Assembly (NCBI GenBank): GCA_023391415.1
Contig: JAEWAY010000012.1
Span: 62,001 to 126,000, forward strand
Length of the DNA stretch: 64,000 bases
Direction of reading: 5' to 3'
DNA from: Bacteroidota bacterium
GTDB taxonomy: Bacteria; Bacteroidota; Bacteroidia; Cytophagales; Cytophagaceae
Below the pieces are notes generated by a model that was given only the letters and a program-made list of their open reading frames with translations, made no database searches and was not told the DNA's origin. This document shows, one piece after another, positions 17,796 through 27,119 of this stretch (position 1 is the first letter of the stretch; every line of letters begins with the position of its first letter). A program made the translations under genes and the position numbers.

Positions 17796-19619
17796 TTATT
17801 GAGTATTTCGAATTATATAAATCTGATCTTCAAGTTCTTTAAGTTCTTTTTTGGCGTTTTCAATGTTTTGGAGTATTTGTACTTTCAATTTTTCAGCGTT
17901 GGCCGAATTGGCGAAAAAGTCGATATTGGTATTCCAAGACTGGATATCCATTTTCAGATTCTGGATTTTTTTCAAAACTTCATTTTCCTTTTTGTGAAGT
18001 TTTTTACGGGCGTCCGGTCCACTCTTCAGAGCGGATACTTCCAATTCAAGCTTCAGATTACTCTGTTCTTCGGAGTGCTCTGAATTCGCCAGTTTTTTTA
18101 GAAACATTTCAACCGCTTCCTTATAACCTTCCTTGACCTCTTTGACTGAATTTTTGGGAACAAATCCTATTGAGTTGAATTCTTCCTGCAAATCCCTTAT
18201 CGCTTCCGGATTTGTCGCGCCACTATCCGCGAGACGCTTGATCCGGGCGACTACGTCAAGTTTCTTATTCAGGTTGATTTCATATTCTTTTTCCTGTTCC
18301 GCGAAAAGAGCTCTTTTACGATTGAAAAAATGATCGCACGCTACGTTGAAGCGCTTAAAAACAGCCTCTTTTTCTTTGATGGGTACAGATCCTATCTTCA
18401 TCCATTCGGCCTGCAACTTCTTTATGGCATCCGTAGTCGCCTCGATGTCTTCGTTGTCTTTCAGGGCCTCCGCCGTTTCGCACAAAGCTTGTTTTTTCTT
18501 TAGATTTTCCTGCTTTTGGCTTTCGATTGATTTGAAGAAAGCGTCCTTTTTTCTGAAGAAGCCTTTATAAAGAGACCAAAACTCTTTAGAAATATTCTTT
18601 GTCTGGTCTTTGGGTACTAATCCTATGTTTTTCCAGGAGTTTTGGATTTCCAGCAGCTCATTCGTCTTCTCTTTCCATTCCCGGATATCGGATGAATCAA
18701 ACGTATCGTAGGCTTTCAACAACTCGATCAGCGCTTGTTTTTTTTCCAGATTTTCCTTCTGTGTCTTTTCGCGCGCCACGTTAAACTCGCCGCGCTTCTG
18801 ATACACCTGGTCGGACGCTTGCTTTAACCGGCTCCAAAGCGCCTCCTGCTCTTCTTTTGGGACAGGGCCGATAAGCTTATATTCCTCATGTAGCTTTTTA
18901 AGTTCTTTTATCGCTTCCCCTATATTTTCTTCAAGGCCTAGCTTTTCCGCTTTTTCAATGATATCGATCTTCGCTTCCAGATTCCGTTTCCGGTCAAGTT
19001 CTTTTAACTCAAAATAAATGCCCCGGTTATTGTAGAACATCTCTACAAGCGCGTTGTAATTAGCCCATATTTCTCTGGAATAGGCGGAAGGAACCGCGCC
19101 AATATTTCTCCATTCATTCTGCAAGTCTTTAAACTGGGAAAGGCTTGATGAAGTCTCTTCACCCGATGTCAGTTCCCTCAACTTATCCAATATCGCGGAT
19201 TTCACGCGCAGGTTTTTCTCCTTTTCTTCTTCGATAGCGCTTAGTTTATCGGATATTTCCGCGCGTAGCTTTCCGTAAGTCTTTTCAAACTCCAGCGTAA
19301 GCTCATCCTTCTTAAATTGAAAATCTTCCTCAAGTCCCCCATTACGCGTAAACTGCTCTTTGGCTTCCACGCGTTCGTTTTCGACGATATCCTCAAAATG
19401 CTGTTTCAGGTCCCTCAGAAACGCGGCGGCTTTTTGTAAGCCATAATCAAGGTTTAGGTTTTTAAGCTCCGCTAAAAGTTCCTTTTGGGAATAATTGGCG
19501 ATATCGGGAAAACCATGCTCGTCATCATTCAGGTCTTCATGATGATCCTCAAGATTGACTGATTGAAGTTCTTCTTGTACCAAATGTGGATTCTGGGCGA
19601 GTTCTTTATCGGACTGCAT
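17796..19619 (-). CDS. DUF349 repeat protein
   Basis: A 607-residue, highly charged, mostly helical coiled-coil protein with five DUF349 units. They are recognisable by the recurring '(L/I)..EW..IG.VP....E..W..F......FF..R' pattern: 'LQNEWRNIGAVP', 'LHEEYKLIGPVP', 'IQNSWKNIGLVP', 'LQAEWMKIGSVP' and 'LQEEFNSIGFVP'. The units span about residues 150-500. The family is widespread in Bacteroidota and Actinobacteria and its molecular role is not established. The gene starts 21 bases after the YqgE stop and is probably in an operon with it. Confidence 0.85.
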   Translation of the reverse strand: MQSDKELAQNPHLVQEELQSVNLEDHHEDLNDDEHGFPDIANYSQKELLAELKNLNLDYGLQKAAAFLRDLKQHFEDIVENERVEAKEQFTRNGGLEEDFQFKKDELTLEFEKTYGKLRAEISDKLSAIEEEKEKNLRVKSAILDKLRELTSGEETSSSLSQFKDLQNEWRNIGAVPSAYSREIWANYNALVEMFYNNRGIYFELKELDRKRNLEAKIDIIEKAEKLGLEENIGEAIKELKKLHEEYKLIGPVPKEEQEALWSRLKQASDQVYQKRGEFNVAREKTQKENLEKKQALIELLKAYDTFDSSDIREWKEKTNELLEIQNSWKNIGLVPKDQTKNISKEFWSLYKGFFRKKDAFFKSIESQKQENLKKKQALCETAEALKDNEDIEATTDAIKKLQAEWMKIGSVPIKEKEAVFKRFNVACDHFFNRKRALFAEQEKEYEINLNKKLDVVARIKRLADSGATNPEAIRDLQEEFNSIGFVPKNSVKEVKEGYKEAVEMFLKKLANSEHSEEQSNLKLELEVSALKSGPDARKKLHKKENEVLKKIQNLKMDIQSWNTNIDFFANSANAEKLKVQILQNIENAKKELKELEDQIYIIRNTQ

Positions 19620-19640
19620 AATGATAGAGTTTTATAGCCT

Positions 19641-20186
19641 TTAATTTAACCGTGGGTCAATAGGATAATTAGAATACATTTTATATTTGCCACCCATGTT
19701 TTTCAATACGCTATGCCACATCGATGGAGGATCCATTCGCATGACATCCTTTAAATCGGTGTTTCCGATGATCCAGGTTTTTTCATTCATCTCCATAGCT
19801 AATTGATCGACATCCCAACCGCTATATCCTAAAAAAAAGCGGAAATTGTCAGGGTTTAGTTTTCCATATCTGGCAAGCTCAAAAAGCTGGTCGAAATCTC
19901 CCCCCATAAACACTCCCTCTCCGATTTCAACCGAATCTTCTACAATATCGCCGCCTGTGTATATAAAGTTTATACAATCCTGATCAACCGGCCCACCTAT
20001 GTATATAGGCTGGTCAAATCCATCCATGTCTTCCAGAACATCATTTACCATCACAATGGAAGGCTTGTTTAGTACAAAGCCCAGTGTGCCGGTTTCATTA
20101 TCTTCACATAACAATATTACGCTACGTTCAAAGTTCGGATCGCCTAAAAAAGGCTCGGCGATCAGCAGCTTACCTTTCCCGACCAT
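19641..20186 (-). CDS. YqgE/AlgH family protein
   Basis: 181 residues with the family opening GKLLIAEPFLGDPNFERSVIL and the 'GTLGFVLNKPS' and 'FFLGYSGWDVDQLAMEM' motifs of the UPF0301 (AlgH/YqgE) fold. The biochemical function of the family is unknown; it is a small cytoplasmic protein. It is followed by the DUF349 gene. Confidence 0.9.
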   Translation of the reverse strand: MVGKGKLLIAEPFLGDPNFERSVILLCEDNETGTLGFVLNKPSIVMVNDVLEDMDGFDQPIYIGGPVDQDCINFIYTGGDIVEDSVEIGEGVFMGGDFDQLFELARYGKLNPDNFRFFLGYSGWDVDQLAMEMNEKTWIIGNTDLKDVMRMDPPSMWHSVLKNMGGKYKMYSNYPIDPRLN

Positions 20187-20345
20187 CGCTATACCATATA
20201 AGATCTGGTTAACATTGTATTGAATATAACAATAATCAACTTAGAGCGCAAAAAAAGCAAAATATTCGTTGTTAACTATAAAAAAAACTAATAATATTTC
20301 AACAACTGAGCAAAATTCTATAAACCATATTCAGTAACTTCGCGC

Positions 20346-20996
20346 ATGAATCTTAGTGAAAACAGGTCTTTGGCTCATATTCGTCAAGAATATACACGTC
20401 GGGAGCTTCTGGAAGAAACGGTTGATAAAAACCCCTTTGTACAGTTCGGCGTGTGGCTGGACGAAGCGATCGCGTCCCGCTTGCCGGAACCGACAGCTAT
20501 GAATCTGGCTACGGTCGATTCGAATAACCGTCCCGCTTCCCGGATCGTTCTTTTGAAAGCGTTTAATGAGAAGGGCTTTGTTTTTTTTTCCAATTATAGG
20601 AGTCGCAAAGGCCAAGCGCTTGAAAATAATCAATACGCCGCCATTAATTTTTTCTGGCCGGAACTGGAAAGACAGGTTCGAGTAGAAGGAACGGTCAGTC
20701 TTGTTGCGCAAGAGGAATCAAAAGAATACTTCAATAGTCGGCCGAGGGGTAGCCAGATTGGCGCCTGGGCCTCTCCTCAGAGTCAGGTTATCCATAAAAA
20801 GGATTTAGAAGAAAAGGCGCGTGAGTTGGATCTGAAGTGGCGCGGCAAGGAGATCCCGTGTCCCGAAATATGGGGAGGATATAATCTGACGCCGGATTAC
20901 TTTGAGTTTTGGCAAGGACGTCCCAACCGTCTGCATGATCGGATTACGTATATTTGGGAGAATAATGAGTGGCTGATACGGAGAATCGCGCCATAA
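20346..20996 (+). CDS. pdxH: Pyridoxamine/pyridoxine 5'-phosphate oxidase
   Basis: A 216-residue FMN enzyme making pyridoxal 5'-phosphate. Family motifs are in order: 'EPTAMNLATVDSNNRPASRIVLLK' (FMN/PLP contacts), 'GFVFFSNYRSRKG', 'NFFWPELERQVRVEG', 'SRPRGSQIGAWASPQS' and the C-terminal 'FEFWQGRPNRLHDR' with the active-site Arg and His. Length matches E. coli PdxH (218). A TAACTTCG box lies only 3 bases before the ATG, so if it is the -7 element the message is leaderless. Confidence 0.96.
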   Translation: MNLSENRSLAHIRQEYTRRELLEETVDKNPFVQFGVWLDEAIASRLPEPTAMNLATVDSNNRPASRIVLLKAFNEKGFVFFSNYRSRKGQALENNQYAAINFFWPELERQVRVEGTVSLVAQEESKEYFNSRPRGSQIGAWASPQSQVIHKKDLEEKARELDLKWRGKEIPCPEIWGGYNLTPDYFEFWQGRPNRLHDRITYIWENNEWLIRRIAP

Positions 20997-21021
20997 TCTA
21001 AAAGGCCGGAGGAAGATTTTT

Positions 21022-21747
21022 TTACAACAACTGGCCGATATCCCTGATTCCAATATGCCGTCCCTGATTGGTGTTAAAACCCTCGCCATAACGGGCTCCA
21101 ACGCTATGACCCAATTCCGATGCTCTGGCCTCTATAAAAGTCAAGAACTCCGGTGTGGAGATGTATGTCCGCGGGCCATTTACGTCAGGATTAAAAAACT
21201 GGGTTTTAAACGCCTTGATGGCCTCGACTTTTTTTTGCCAGAAGTCGCTTATGTCGACTACGAAGTCCGGCTTGATGTACCGGTCCTGAATAAAATGATA
21301 TATATTGACAGGCCGCCAGGCCGCCTGAGCCGCGTTTTCTTTGTCAAGAGTCATAACTTTGGCCAGTCCCGATAGGAAGCAGGCGCGGGAAACAAGAGAT
21401 CCTCCCCTGCCATGATCCGGATGACGATCATACAACGCGTTGGTAAGCACGATATCGGGACGATATTTTCGAATTATGGAAACCACTTTTAGCAGTGATT
21501 CCTGGTCTTCACCGAAGAATCCGTCGGCCAGTCCCAGGTTTTCCCGTATTGTCAGACCCAGTATTTGAGCCGAGGCGGCCGCTTCCGCCGCGCGGTCTTC
21601 CACTGTGCCTCGGGTACCCATCTCCCCTCTGGTCAAATCGACGATGCCAGCCTTTTTTCCCTTGCTTGTATAGGATAAAACAGTACCGGCGCAGCATAGT
21701 TCCGCGTCGTCGGGATGGGCTGCCAGGACAAGTAGATCAAGTTTCAT
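21022..21747 (-). CDS. bshB1: Bacillithiol biosynthesis deacetylase BshB1
   Basis: A 241-residue LmbE/PIG-L zinc deacetylase. Metal motif AHPDDAE (residues 10-16) and the later RHPDH (~108-112) are intact. 'DLTRGEMGTRGTVEDRAAEA' and 'ENLGLADGFF' are the signatures of the BshB1 subfamily, which removes acetyl from GlcNAc-malate in bacillithiol synthesis. BshA and BshC are not in this window. It is the last gene of a same-strand series with trxB and an M23 peptidase. Confidence 0.92.
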   Translation of the reverse strand: MKLDLLVLAAHPDDAELCCAGTVLSYTSKGKKAGIVDLTRGEMGTRGTVEDRAAEAAASAQILGLTIRENLGLADGFFGEDQESLLKVVSIIRKYRPDIVLTNALYDRHPDHGRGGSLVSRACFLSGLAKVMTLDKENAAQAAWRPVNIYHFIQDRYIKPDFVVDISDFWQKKVEAIKAFKTQFFNPDVNGPRTYISTPEFLTFIEARASELGHSVGARYGEGFNTNQGRHIGIRDIGQLL

Positions 21748-21791
21748 AATGGGATAGTAGATTTCAAAAATGCAAAGGGAGGAGTATGAGA

Positions 21792-22805
21792 CTACCGAAT
21801 TCTGATTCTTTGACCTACCCGAAGGACGGTCTTGGTAGAGATATTATTTAGCCGACATATGGTACTTACAGGTACCCGGTATTTTCTGCTAAGTCCGCTG
21901 AGGGTTTCGCCGGAACGGATCCGATGGTATACGACCTGCCGCGCTACACGTACGTAATCGTAGTGTTGCGGAGTCAGATGAAACGTTTTATCCTTTAGTC
22001 GATTGCCGGGAAAGTCGTAAACGAGATGCGGATCGATCGCGTTGCCTTCATAGCGAATTTCGTAGTGCAGATGAGGGCCTGTGCTCCTTCCTGTATTTCC
22101 GCCCAGACCAATGATTTCGCCGGCCTTGACAAGTTGACCGACCTTGACTTTGCTTTCGCTGAGGTGTCCATAAAGAGTCTCAAGACCATTGTAATGCCTT
22201 AGCAGGACATAGTTTCCATATCCTCCTCCATCATAACGGTTTATCCGGACAATGCCGTCAAAGGAAGCGTATACGGGATCACCTGTTTTGAGATCGAGGT
22301 CTGTGCCATAGTGCCAGCGCCAGTGCCTCATGCCGAACGCCGAGTTTATACGACAATCGTTGAGGGGCATGGACCACATAAGGTTGTTGAGGCTATCGTA
22401 TAGTTGAAACGCGAGGGTATCTTTATAAGAAGTAGGATCCACTTTGTAGGGATTTACCGTACGTGAATCCCAGATCGCGTAATATTCCGCTATGGTCACC
22501 CATACACAATCCATGCGCATTTCTTCCGTAACTTCGACTATACTGAAGTCTTCTTCCATGACGGTTGTACTATCTTCTTCCTCAAGCAAGCTTAGTTCTC
22601 GCTCAGGATTGAAATAGATCGCCTGATTCTGATCCTGGACGATTTCGTCTTCAAATAGAATTTCTTCAGCGTCTGGTTCCGAATATTGGATGCTGGGCGC
22701 TTTAATCTGAAAGAAGTCCTTGTACTTTTTCTGATCCTGTTCCTGCCCATATCCGGGATACGCGACACAGGCGAGTATAAGTAAACTAATTAAATAGTAT
22801 CGCAT
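21792..22805 (-). CDS. Secreted M23 peptidase with C-terminal LysM
   Basis: A 337-residue protein with a signal peptide (residues ~1-20) and a long acidic linker. The lysostaphin-type M23 domain holds zinc ligands in HYGTDLD (165-171) and GPHLHYE (243-249). A LysM peptidoglycan-binding domain is C-terminal (~294-337, 'HRIRSGETLSGLSRKY'). The zinc ligands (H, D, H) are intact, so it is likely an active murein endopeptidase or a regulator of one. It lies 9 bases after trxB and 44 before bshB1. Confidence 0.92.
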   Translation of the reverse strand: MRYYLISLLILACVAYPGYGQEQDQKKYKDFFQIKAPSIQYSEPDAEEILFEDEIVQDQNQAIYFNPERELSLLEEEDSTTVMEEDFSIVEVTEEMRMDCVWVTIAEYYAIWDSRTVNPYKVDPTSYKDTLAFQLYDSLNNLMWSMPLNDCRINSAFGMRHWRWHYGTDLDLKTGDPVYASFDGIVRINRYDGGGYGNYVLLRHYNGLETLYGHLSESKVKVGQLVKAGEIIGLGGNTGRSTGPHLHYEIRYEGNAIDPHLVYDFPGNRLKDKTFHLTPQHYDYVRVARQVVYHRIRSGETLSGLSRKYRVPVSTICRLNNISTKTVLRVGQRIRIR

Positions 22806-22814
22806 TTGTATTAA

Positions 22815-23753
22815 CTAGACCAATTCTTTCGCGGCCAGGAAACGCTCCGCGTCCAGCGCCGCCATACATCCGGTACCGGCGGCGGTAACAGCCTGGCGAT
22901 ATACATGATCCTGAGCGTCTCCACAAGCGAAAACACCTTCAATATTGGTTCTGCTACTTCCCGGGATTGTCTTTATATAGCCATTCTCGTCCATTTCTAT
23001 CCAGTCTCTGAATACATCCGTATTAGGCTGATGGCCTATCGCTACAAAGAATCCCTGAACTGCCAATTCTTTCAGTTCACCGGTCTGTCTGTCGCGGACG
23101 CGAACACCGGACACTTCATCGCCTCCCAAAATCTCTTCCGTCTCGGTATTCCACAGAACTTCAATATTAGGATTCGCCAAGACTCTTTTTTGCATAATAT
23201 GGGACGCTCTCATTTCTTTTCTGCGAACCAGCATATACACTTTTTTGCAAAGCTTTGACAAGTAAATAGCTTCTTCACAAGCTGTATCGCCGGCCCCGAC
23301 AATAGCTACATCCTGCCCGCGGAAAAAGAATCCGTCGCAAACAGCGCAGGCGGACACTCCCTTGCCATTGAGCCTCGCCTCCGACTCAAGACCGAGCCAT
23401 TTGGCGGAAGCTCCTGTGGAAATAATGACAGTCTCCGCCAGGATAAGATGGCTGTCGTCAATGATAACTTTGTGTATCGGACCAGAAAAGTCAACTTTGG
23501 TAGCTATGCCATAACGAATATCTGTTCCGAATCGTTCCGCCTGTTTTTTGAAGTCTTCCATCATTTGAGGCCCCATGACTCCATCCGGATATCCAGGAAA
23601 GTTTTCTACATCGTTGGTGATCATTAACTGACCACCCGGTTGCGGTCCCTGATACATAATGGGAGTTAATCCAGCTCTGGACGCGTATATGGCGGCAGTA
23701 TAACCGGCTGGACCTGAGCCAATAATTAAACAACCAGTTTTTTCTTCTGACAT
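22815..23753 (-). CDS. trxB: Thioredoxin-disulfide reductase
   Basis: A 312-residue flavoprotein with the FAD dinucleotide motif GSGPAGYTAA (~12-21), the redox pair CAVC (Cys136, Cys139), an NADPH motif 'VAIVGAGDTACEEA' and the C-terminal 'GVFACGDAQDHVYRQAVTAAGTGC' FAD segment. It reduces thioredoxin with NADPH. It heads a probable operon with the M23 peptidase gene. The sigma factor gene upstream ends in its own terminator, so trxB has its own promoter, which I could not place securely. Confidence 0.95.
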   Translation of the reverse strand: MSEEKTGCLIIGSGPAGYTAAIYASRAGLTPIMYQGPQPGGQLMITNDVENFPGYPDGVMGPQMMEDFKKQAERFGTDIRYGIATKVDFSGPIHKVIIDDSHLILAETVIISTGASAKWLGLESEARLNGKGVSACAVCDGFFFRGQDVAIVGAGDTACEEAIYLSKLCKKVYMLVRRKEMRASHIMQKRVLANPNIEVLWNTETEEILGGDEVSGVRVRDRQTGELKELAVQGFFVAIGHQPNTDVFRDWIEMDENGYIKTIPGSSRTNIEGVFACGDAQDHVYRQAVTAAGTGCMAALDAERFLAAKELV

Positions 23754-23831
23754 AATTCTTTATTTTTAGCGAATTTCGTAAAATAAACCGTTGAAACAAG
23801 TTTTTTGAGCAATCAGTACTCTGGGTTTAAT

Positions 23832-23854
23832 AAAAAAAGCCCCTTGGCGGGGCT
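23832..23854 (-). terminator. Intrinsic terminator of the primary sigma factor gene
   Basis: Read on the minus strand, agcccc and ggggct arms close a short loop and are followed by seven T (23838-23832). It sits 14 bases past the sigma factor stop and separates it from trxB. Confidence 0.88.
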
Positions 23855-23867
23855 GTGATTTTCCTAA

Positions 23868-24731
23868 TTAACCAAGGTAAGGTTTAAGCGGCTTACTTCT
23901 GGATGAATGCCGCAATCGCCTTATCGCTTTTTCTTTAATCTGCCGGACTCTTTCGCGCGTCAGCCCAAAACGCTCACCTATTTCTTCCAGAGTAAGCGGA
24001 CTTTCGCCATTGAGACCAAAATATAAAGTAACTACGTCCGCTTCACGTTGCGTAAGCGTAGATAATGTTCGCATTACTTCCCTGCGGAGGGAATCATTCA
24101 TCAGTCCGAAGTCGGGTTTTACCTCGCCGTCATTTTCCAGTACATCGAGCAGGCTATTTTCCTCTCCCTGAATAAACGGAGCATCCATGGATACGTGTTT
24201 TCCTGATATTTTGAGCGTATCGACTACTTCATCCGTGGATAATTCAAGTACTTCGGCCAACTCTTCCGGAGAAGGTTCCCGTTCATACTTTTGCTCCAGA
24301 TCCGAGAAAGTCTTCGAGATTTTGTTCAGAGAGCCTACCCGGTTCAATGGTAGCCTGACAATACGCGACTGCTCGGCCAGAGCCTGCAAAATGGATTGAC
24401 GAATCCACCATACCGCGTAGGATATAAACTTAAAGCCCCTGGTCTCATCGAAGCGTTGAGCCGCTTTGATGAGACCAAGATTGCCTTCATTAATCAAATC
24501 ACCGAGAGTGAGACCCTGATTTTGATATTGTTTGGATACAGAGACGACAAAGCGTAAGTTCGCTTTGGTCAGTTTTTCAAGCGCGAGCTGATCTCCTTCA
24601 CGTATTCTCCTTGCCAGTTCGACTTCTTCATCAGGTGTAAGCAGGTCAACTTTTCCAATCTCCTGAAGGTATTTATCAAGAGATTGGCTTTCTCTATTCG
24701 TTATTTGTTTACTAATTTTCAGCTGTCTCAT
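23868..24731 (-). CDS. rpoD: Primary sigma factor (sigma-70, RpoD/SigA type)
   Basis: 287 residues with region 1.2/2.1 'LDKYLQEIGKVDLLTPDEEVELA', region 2.3-2.4 'FDETRGFKFISYAVWWIRQSILQAL', region 3, and region 4.2 'LTLEEIGERFGLTRERVRQIKEKAIRRL'. It is short because it lacks region 1.1 and the non-conserved region, as is normal for the Bacteroidota primary sigma factor that reads TTTG/TAnnTTTG promoters. It therefore most likely reads the promoters noted elsewhere in this window. It is monocistronic with its own terminator. Confidence 0.94.
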   Translation of the reverse strand: MRQLKISKQITNRESQSLDKYLQEIGKVDLLTPDEEVELARRIREGDQLALEKLTKANLRFVVSVSKQYQNQGLTLGDLINEGNLGLIKAAQRFDETRGFKFISYAVWWIRQSILQALAEQSRIVRLPLNRVGSLNKISKTFSDLEQKYEREPSPEELAEVLELSTDEVVDTLKISGKHVSMDAPFIQGEENSLLDVLENDGEVKPDFGLMNDSLRREVMRTLSTLTQREADVVTLYFGLNGESPLTLEEIGERFGLTRERVRQIKEKAIRRLRHSSRSKPLKPYLG

Positions 24732-24838
24732 TCTTGCAAGTAGATGAAGTTTAAAAATTAATTAAAACACTTGACTTGCGTAATAACGTAAAGAAGTTTT
24801 TAAAAGTTCACATTTTTACATCTGATAAGCTATTTATT

Positions 24839-26989
24839 TTAAGATTCCGATGAAGTTTCCTTTTTTTCAGGCTTGGGAAGCAGTACTTTTCGACTTAGTC
24901 TGAACTTCCCTGTTTTCTTGTCGATCTCGATAAGCTTTACCTTGATCTCTTCGCCTACCTCAAGTACACCTTCCATATTTTCAAGGCGTTCCCATTTTAT
25001 TTCAGAGATATGCAACAATCCGTCCTTGCCTGGCATAAATTCGACAAAAGCTCCGAAAGGCATAATGGATTTTACTTTTCCATTGTATACTTCGCCAATT
25101 TCAGGAACGGAGACAATACCTTTTACCCAGCTTACGGCCTTGTCCATCATGTCTTTGTCTTTGGCGAAGATAGAGACGAGACCGCCTGATTCAATTTCTT
25201 CGATAACCACAGTAGCTCCCGTCACTTTCTGGATTTCCTGAACTACCTTTCCGCCTGGGCCTATTACAGCGCCAATCATGTCGCGGGGAATAAGCATGGA
25301 ATGAGAACGCGGAGTATGCTCTTTGTAATCTCCCCGGCTTTCCGGAAGAACCTCGAGCATTTTCCCCAGGATGTGCATTCTACCTTGTTTAGCTTGCTCT
25401 AACGCTTGCGATAGAATCTCGTATGAAAGGCCTTCTACTTTCATGTCCATTTGGCAGGCGGTTATACCTTTGCTGGTTCCGCAGACTTTGAAGTCCATAT
25501 CGCCAAGGTGATCCTCGTCGCCAAGAATGTCGGACAATACCGCCCAACGTCCCGTCTGACTATCGGAAATCAAGCCCATCGCGATTCCGGAAACAGGCTG
25601 TTCGAGCTTTACCCCAGCGTCCATAAGGGCGAGTGTGCCCGCGCATACGGTAGCCATGGATGAAGAGCCGTTTGATTCGAGAATATCGGATACTATGCGG
25701 ATCGTGTATGGGTTTTTGTCGGGAGAAGGGAGCACGCGTTTTAACGCGCGGTAAGCCAGGTTGCCATGTCCGATTTCTCTACGTCCCGGCCCTCTGTTTG
25801 GCTTTACTTCGCCTGTGGAAAAACCGGGGAAGTTATAATGCAACATAAACTTATTGGTACCGGATACCAACGCGCTGTCGATTAACTGTTCATCTAGTTT
25901 GGTTCCCAGTGTTACTGTGGTCAGAGACTGGGTTTCTCCTCTGGTAAAGACGGAAGATCCGTGAGCGGATGGAAGATAGTCTACTTCGCACCAGATATTC
26001 CTGATTTGGTCCAGGGAGCGTCCGTCCAGACGGTATCTCCTGTCCAATACCATATTCCGAACCGCTTCTTTTTCTATTTTATGATAATACGTCTCGATCA
26101 GGCCGGCTGTAAAATCGTCCGGAGCTTCTTCAAGACCGGCGATGAATTCATCCTTGATCGCTTTAAAACGTTCTTTGCGGTCATTCTTGTTGGCAAGTTT
26201 TTGTCCGGCCACATCAAATACCTTGTCATAAAGCGCTTCGCGCATTTTGGCGTAAAGGGCTTCATCGTGTTTTTCATGGGAGTATTCCCGCTTTGTCTCT
26301 TTGCCGGCTTCTTTCTCAAATTCTTTAAGAATCTGGCAATGTTCCTTGATCGCCTCGTGCGCTATTTTCAGGGCTTCCAGCATATCCGCTTCACTTACCT
26401 CGGACATTTCGCCCTCTACCATGATGATATTGTCATAGGAGGCTCCGACGATCAGGTCGATATCGGCTTTTTCCAGATCCGCTGGCTTGGGATTAATCAG
26501 AAAGGTTCCGCCACAGCGGGCTACCCTTACTTCCGATATAGGACCATTGAAGGGAATGTCGGACACGGCGAGAGCGGCGGCGGCGGCAAGTCCGGCCAGC
26601 GCGTCCGGTAAGTTATCGGGATCGGCGGAGATCATCGTGATCATGATCTGTACATCCGCGTGATAGTCATCCGGAAACATTGGACGAAGAACGCGGTCGA
26701 CCAGCCTGGATGTAAGTACTTCCAGATCGCTGAGTTTACCTTCTCTTCTTAAGAATCCTCCTGGAATTTTTCCGGCTGACGCGAATTTTTCCTGATAATC
26801 GACTGATAGTGGTAGAAAATCAACTCCTTCTTTCGCGTCTTTGGCCGCGACGGCTGTAGCGAGGAGCATTGTATTTCCCATTCTGACAACGGCGGAACCA
26901 TCGGCCTGCTTGGCCAGTTTTCCGGTTTCAAGGACAATCTCGCGACCGTCTTTTAAATTTATTTTTTTAGTAATGACGTTTGGAAACAT
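24839..26989 (-). CDS. pnp: Polyribonucleotide nucleotidyltransferase (PNPase)
   Basis: A 716-residue 3'-to-5' phosphorolytic exoribonuclease. It has two RNase PH domains (about residues 10-230 and 310-540), including 'FTRGETQSLTTVTLGT' and the phosphate-site 'GSSSMATVCAGTLALMDAGV'. A KH domain with the GPGGK loop ('IGAVIGPGGKVVQEI', ~570-630) and an S1 domain (~635-700) follow. It lies downstream of rpsO in the widely conserved rpsO-pnp order; a strong hairpin sits between the two. Confidence 0.97.
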   Translation of the reverse strand: MFPNVITKKINLKDGREIVLETGKLAKQADGSAVVRMGNTMLLATAVAAKDAKEGVDFLPLSVDYQEKFASAGKIPGGFLRREGKLSDLEVLTSRLVDRVLRPMFPDDYHADVQIMITMISADPDNLPDALAGLAAAAALAVSDIPFNGPISEVRVARCGGTFLINPKPADLEKADIDLIVGASYDNIIMVEGEMSEVSEADMLEALKIAHEAIKEHCQILKEFEKEAGKETKREYSHEKHDEALYAKMREALYDKVFDVAGQKLANKNDRKERFKAIKDEFIAGLEEAPDDFTAGLIETYYHKIEKEAVRNMVLDRRYRLDGRSLDQIRNIWCEVDYLPSAHGSSVFTRGETQSLTTVTLGTKLDEQLIDSALVSGTNKFMLHYNFPGFSTGEVKPNRGPGRREIGHGNLAYRALKRVLPSPDKNPYTIRIVSDILESNGSSSMATVCAGTLALMDAGVKLEQPVSGIAMGLISDSQTGRWAVLSDILGDEDHLGDMDFKVCGTSKGITACQMDMKVEGLSYEILSQALEQAKQGRMHILGKMLEVLPESRGDYKEHTPRSHSMLIPRDMIGAVIGPGGKVVQEIQKVTGATVVIEEIESGGLVSIFAKDKDMMDKAVSWVKGIVSVPEIGEVYNGKVKSIMPFGAFVEFMPGKDGLLHISEIKWERLENMEGVLEVGEEIKVKLIEIDKKTGKFRLSRKVLLPKPEKKETSSES

Positions 26990-27066
26990 AGTTCAATAAC
27001 AAATAGAACAAAAACTTTGTCTTAAAAATTGAGTTTTTTTCAAAACTTGCAGGAATGGCATGATAT

Positions 27067-27100
27067 GAAAGAGGGAATCTTTTTCAAGATCCCCTCTTTC
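27067..27100 (-). other. 15-bp hairpin with GAAA tetraloop between rpsO and pnp
   Basis: On the minus strand gaaagaggg pairs with ccctctttc, then a G-U pair and atctt with aagat, capped by GAAA. It starts about 20 bases after the rpsO stop. No clean U-tract follows, so it need not be a terminator. In E. coli the rpsO-pnp spacer holds a stem-loop cut by RNase III for PNPase autoregulation; an analogous role here is inference. Confidence 0.65.
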
Positions 27101-27119
27101 AATATTGTCCGTGATTTTA

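Noticed and set aside
25961..26611. 216-codon frame antisense to pnp
   Set aside because: Low-complexity composition dictated by the pnp codons on the other strand; pnp is certain, so this is a shadow.
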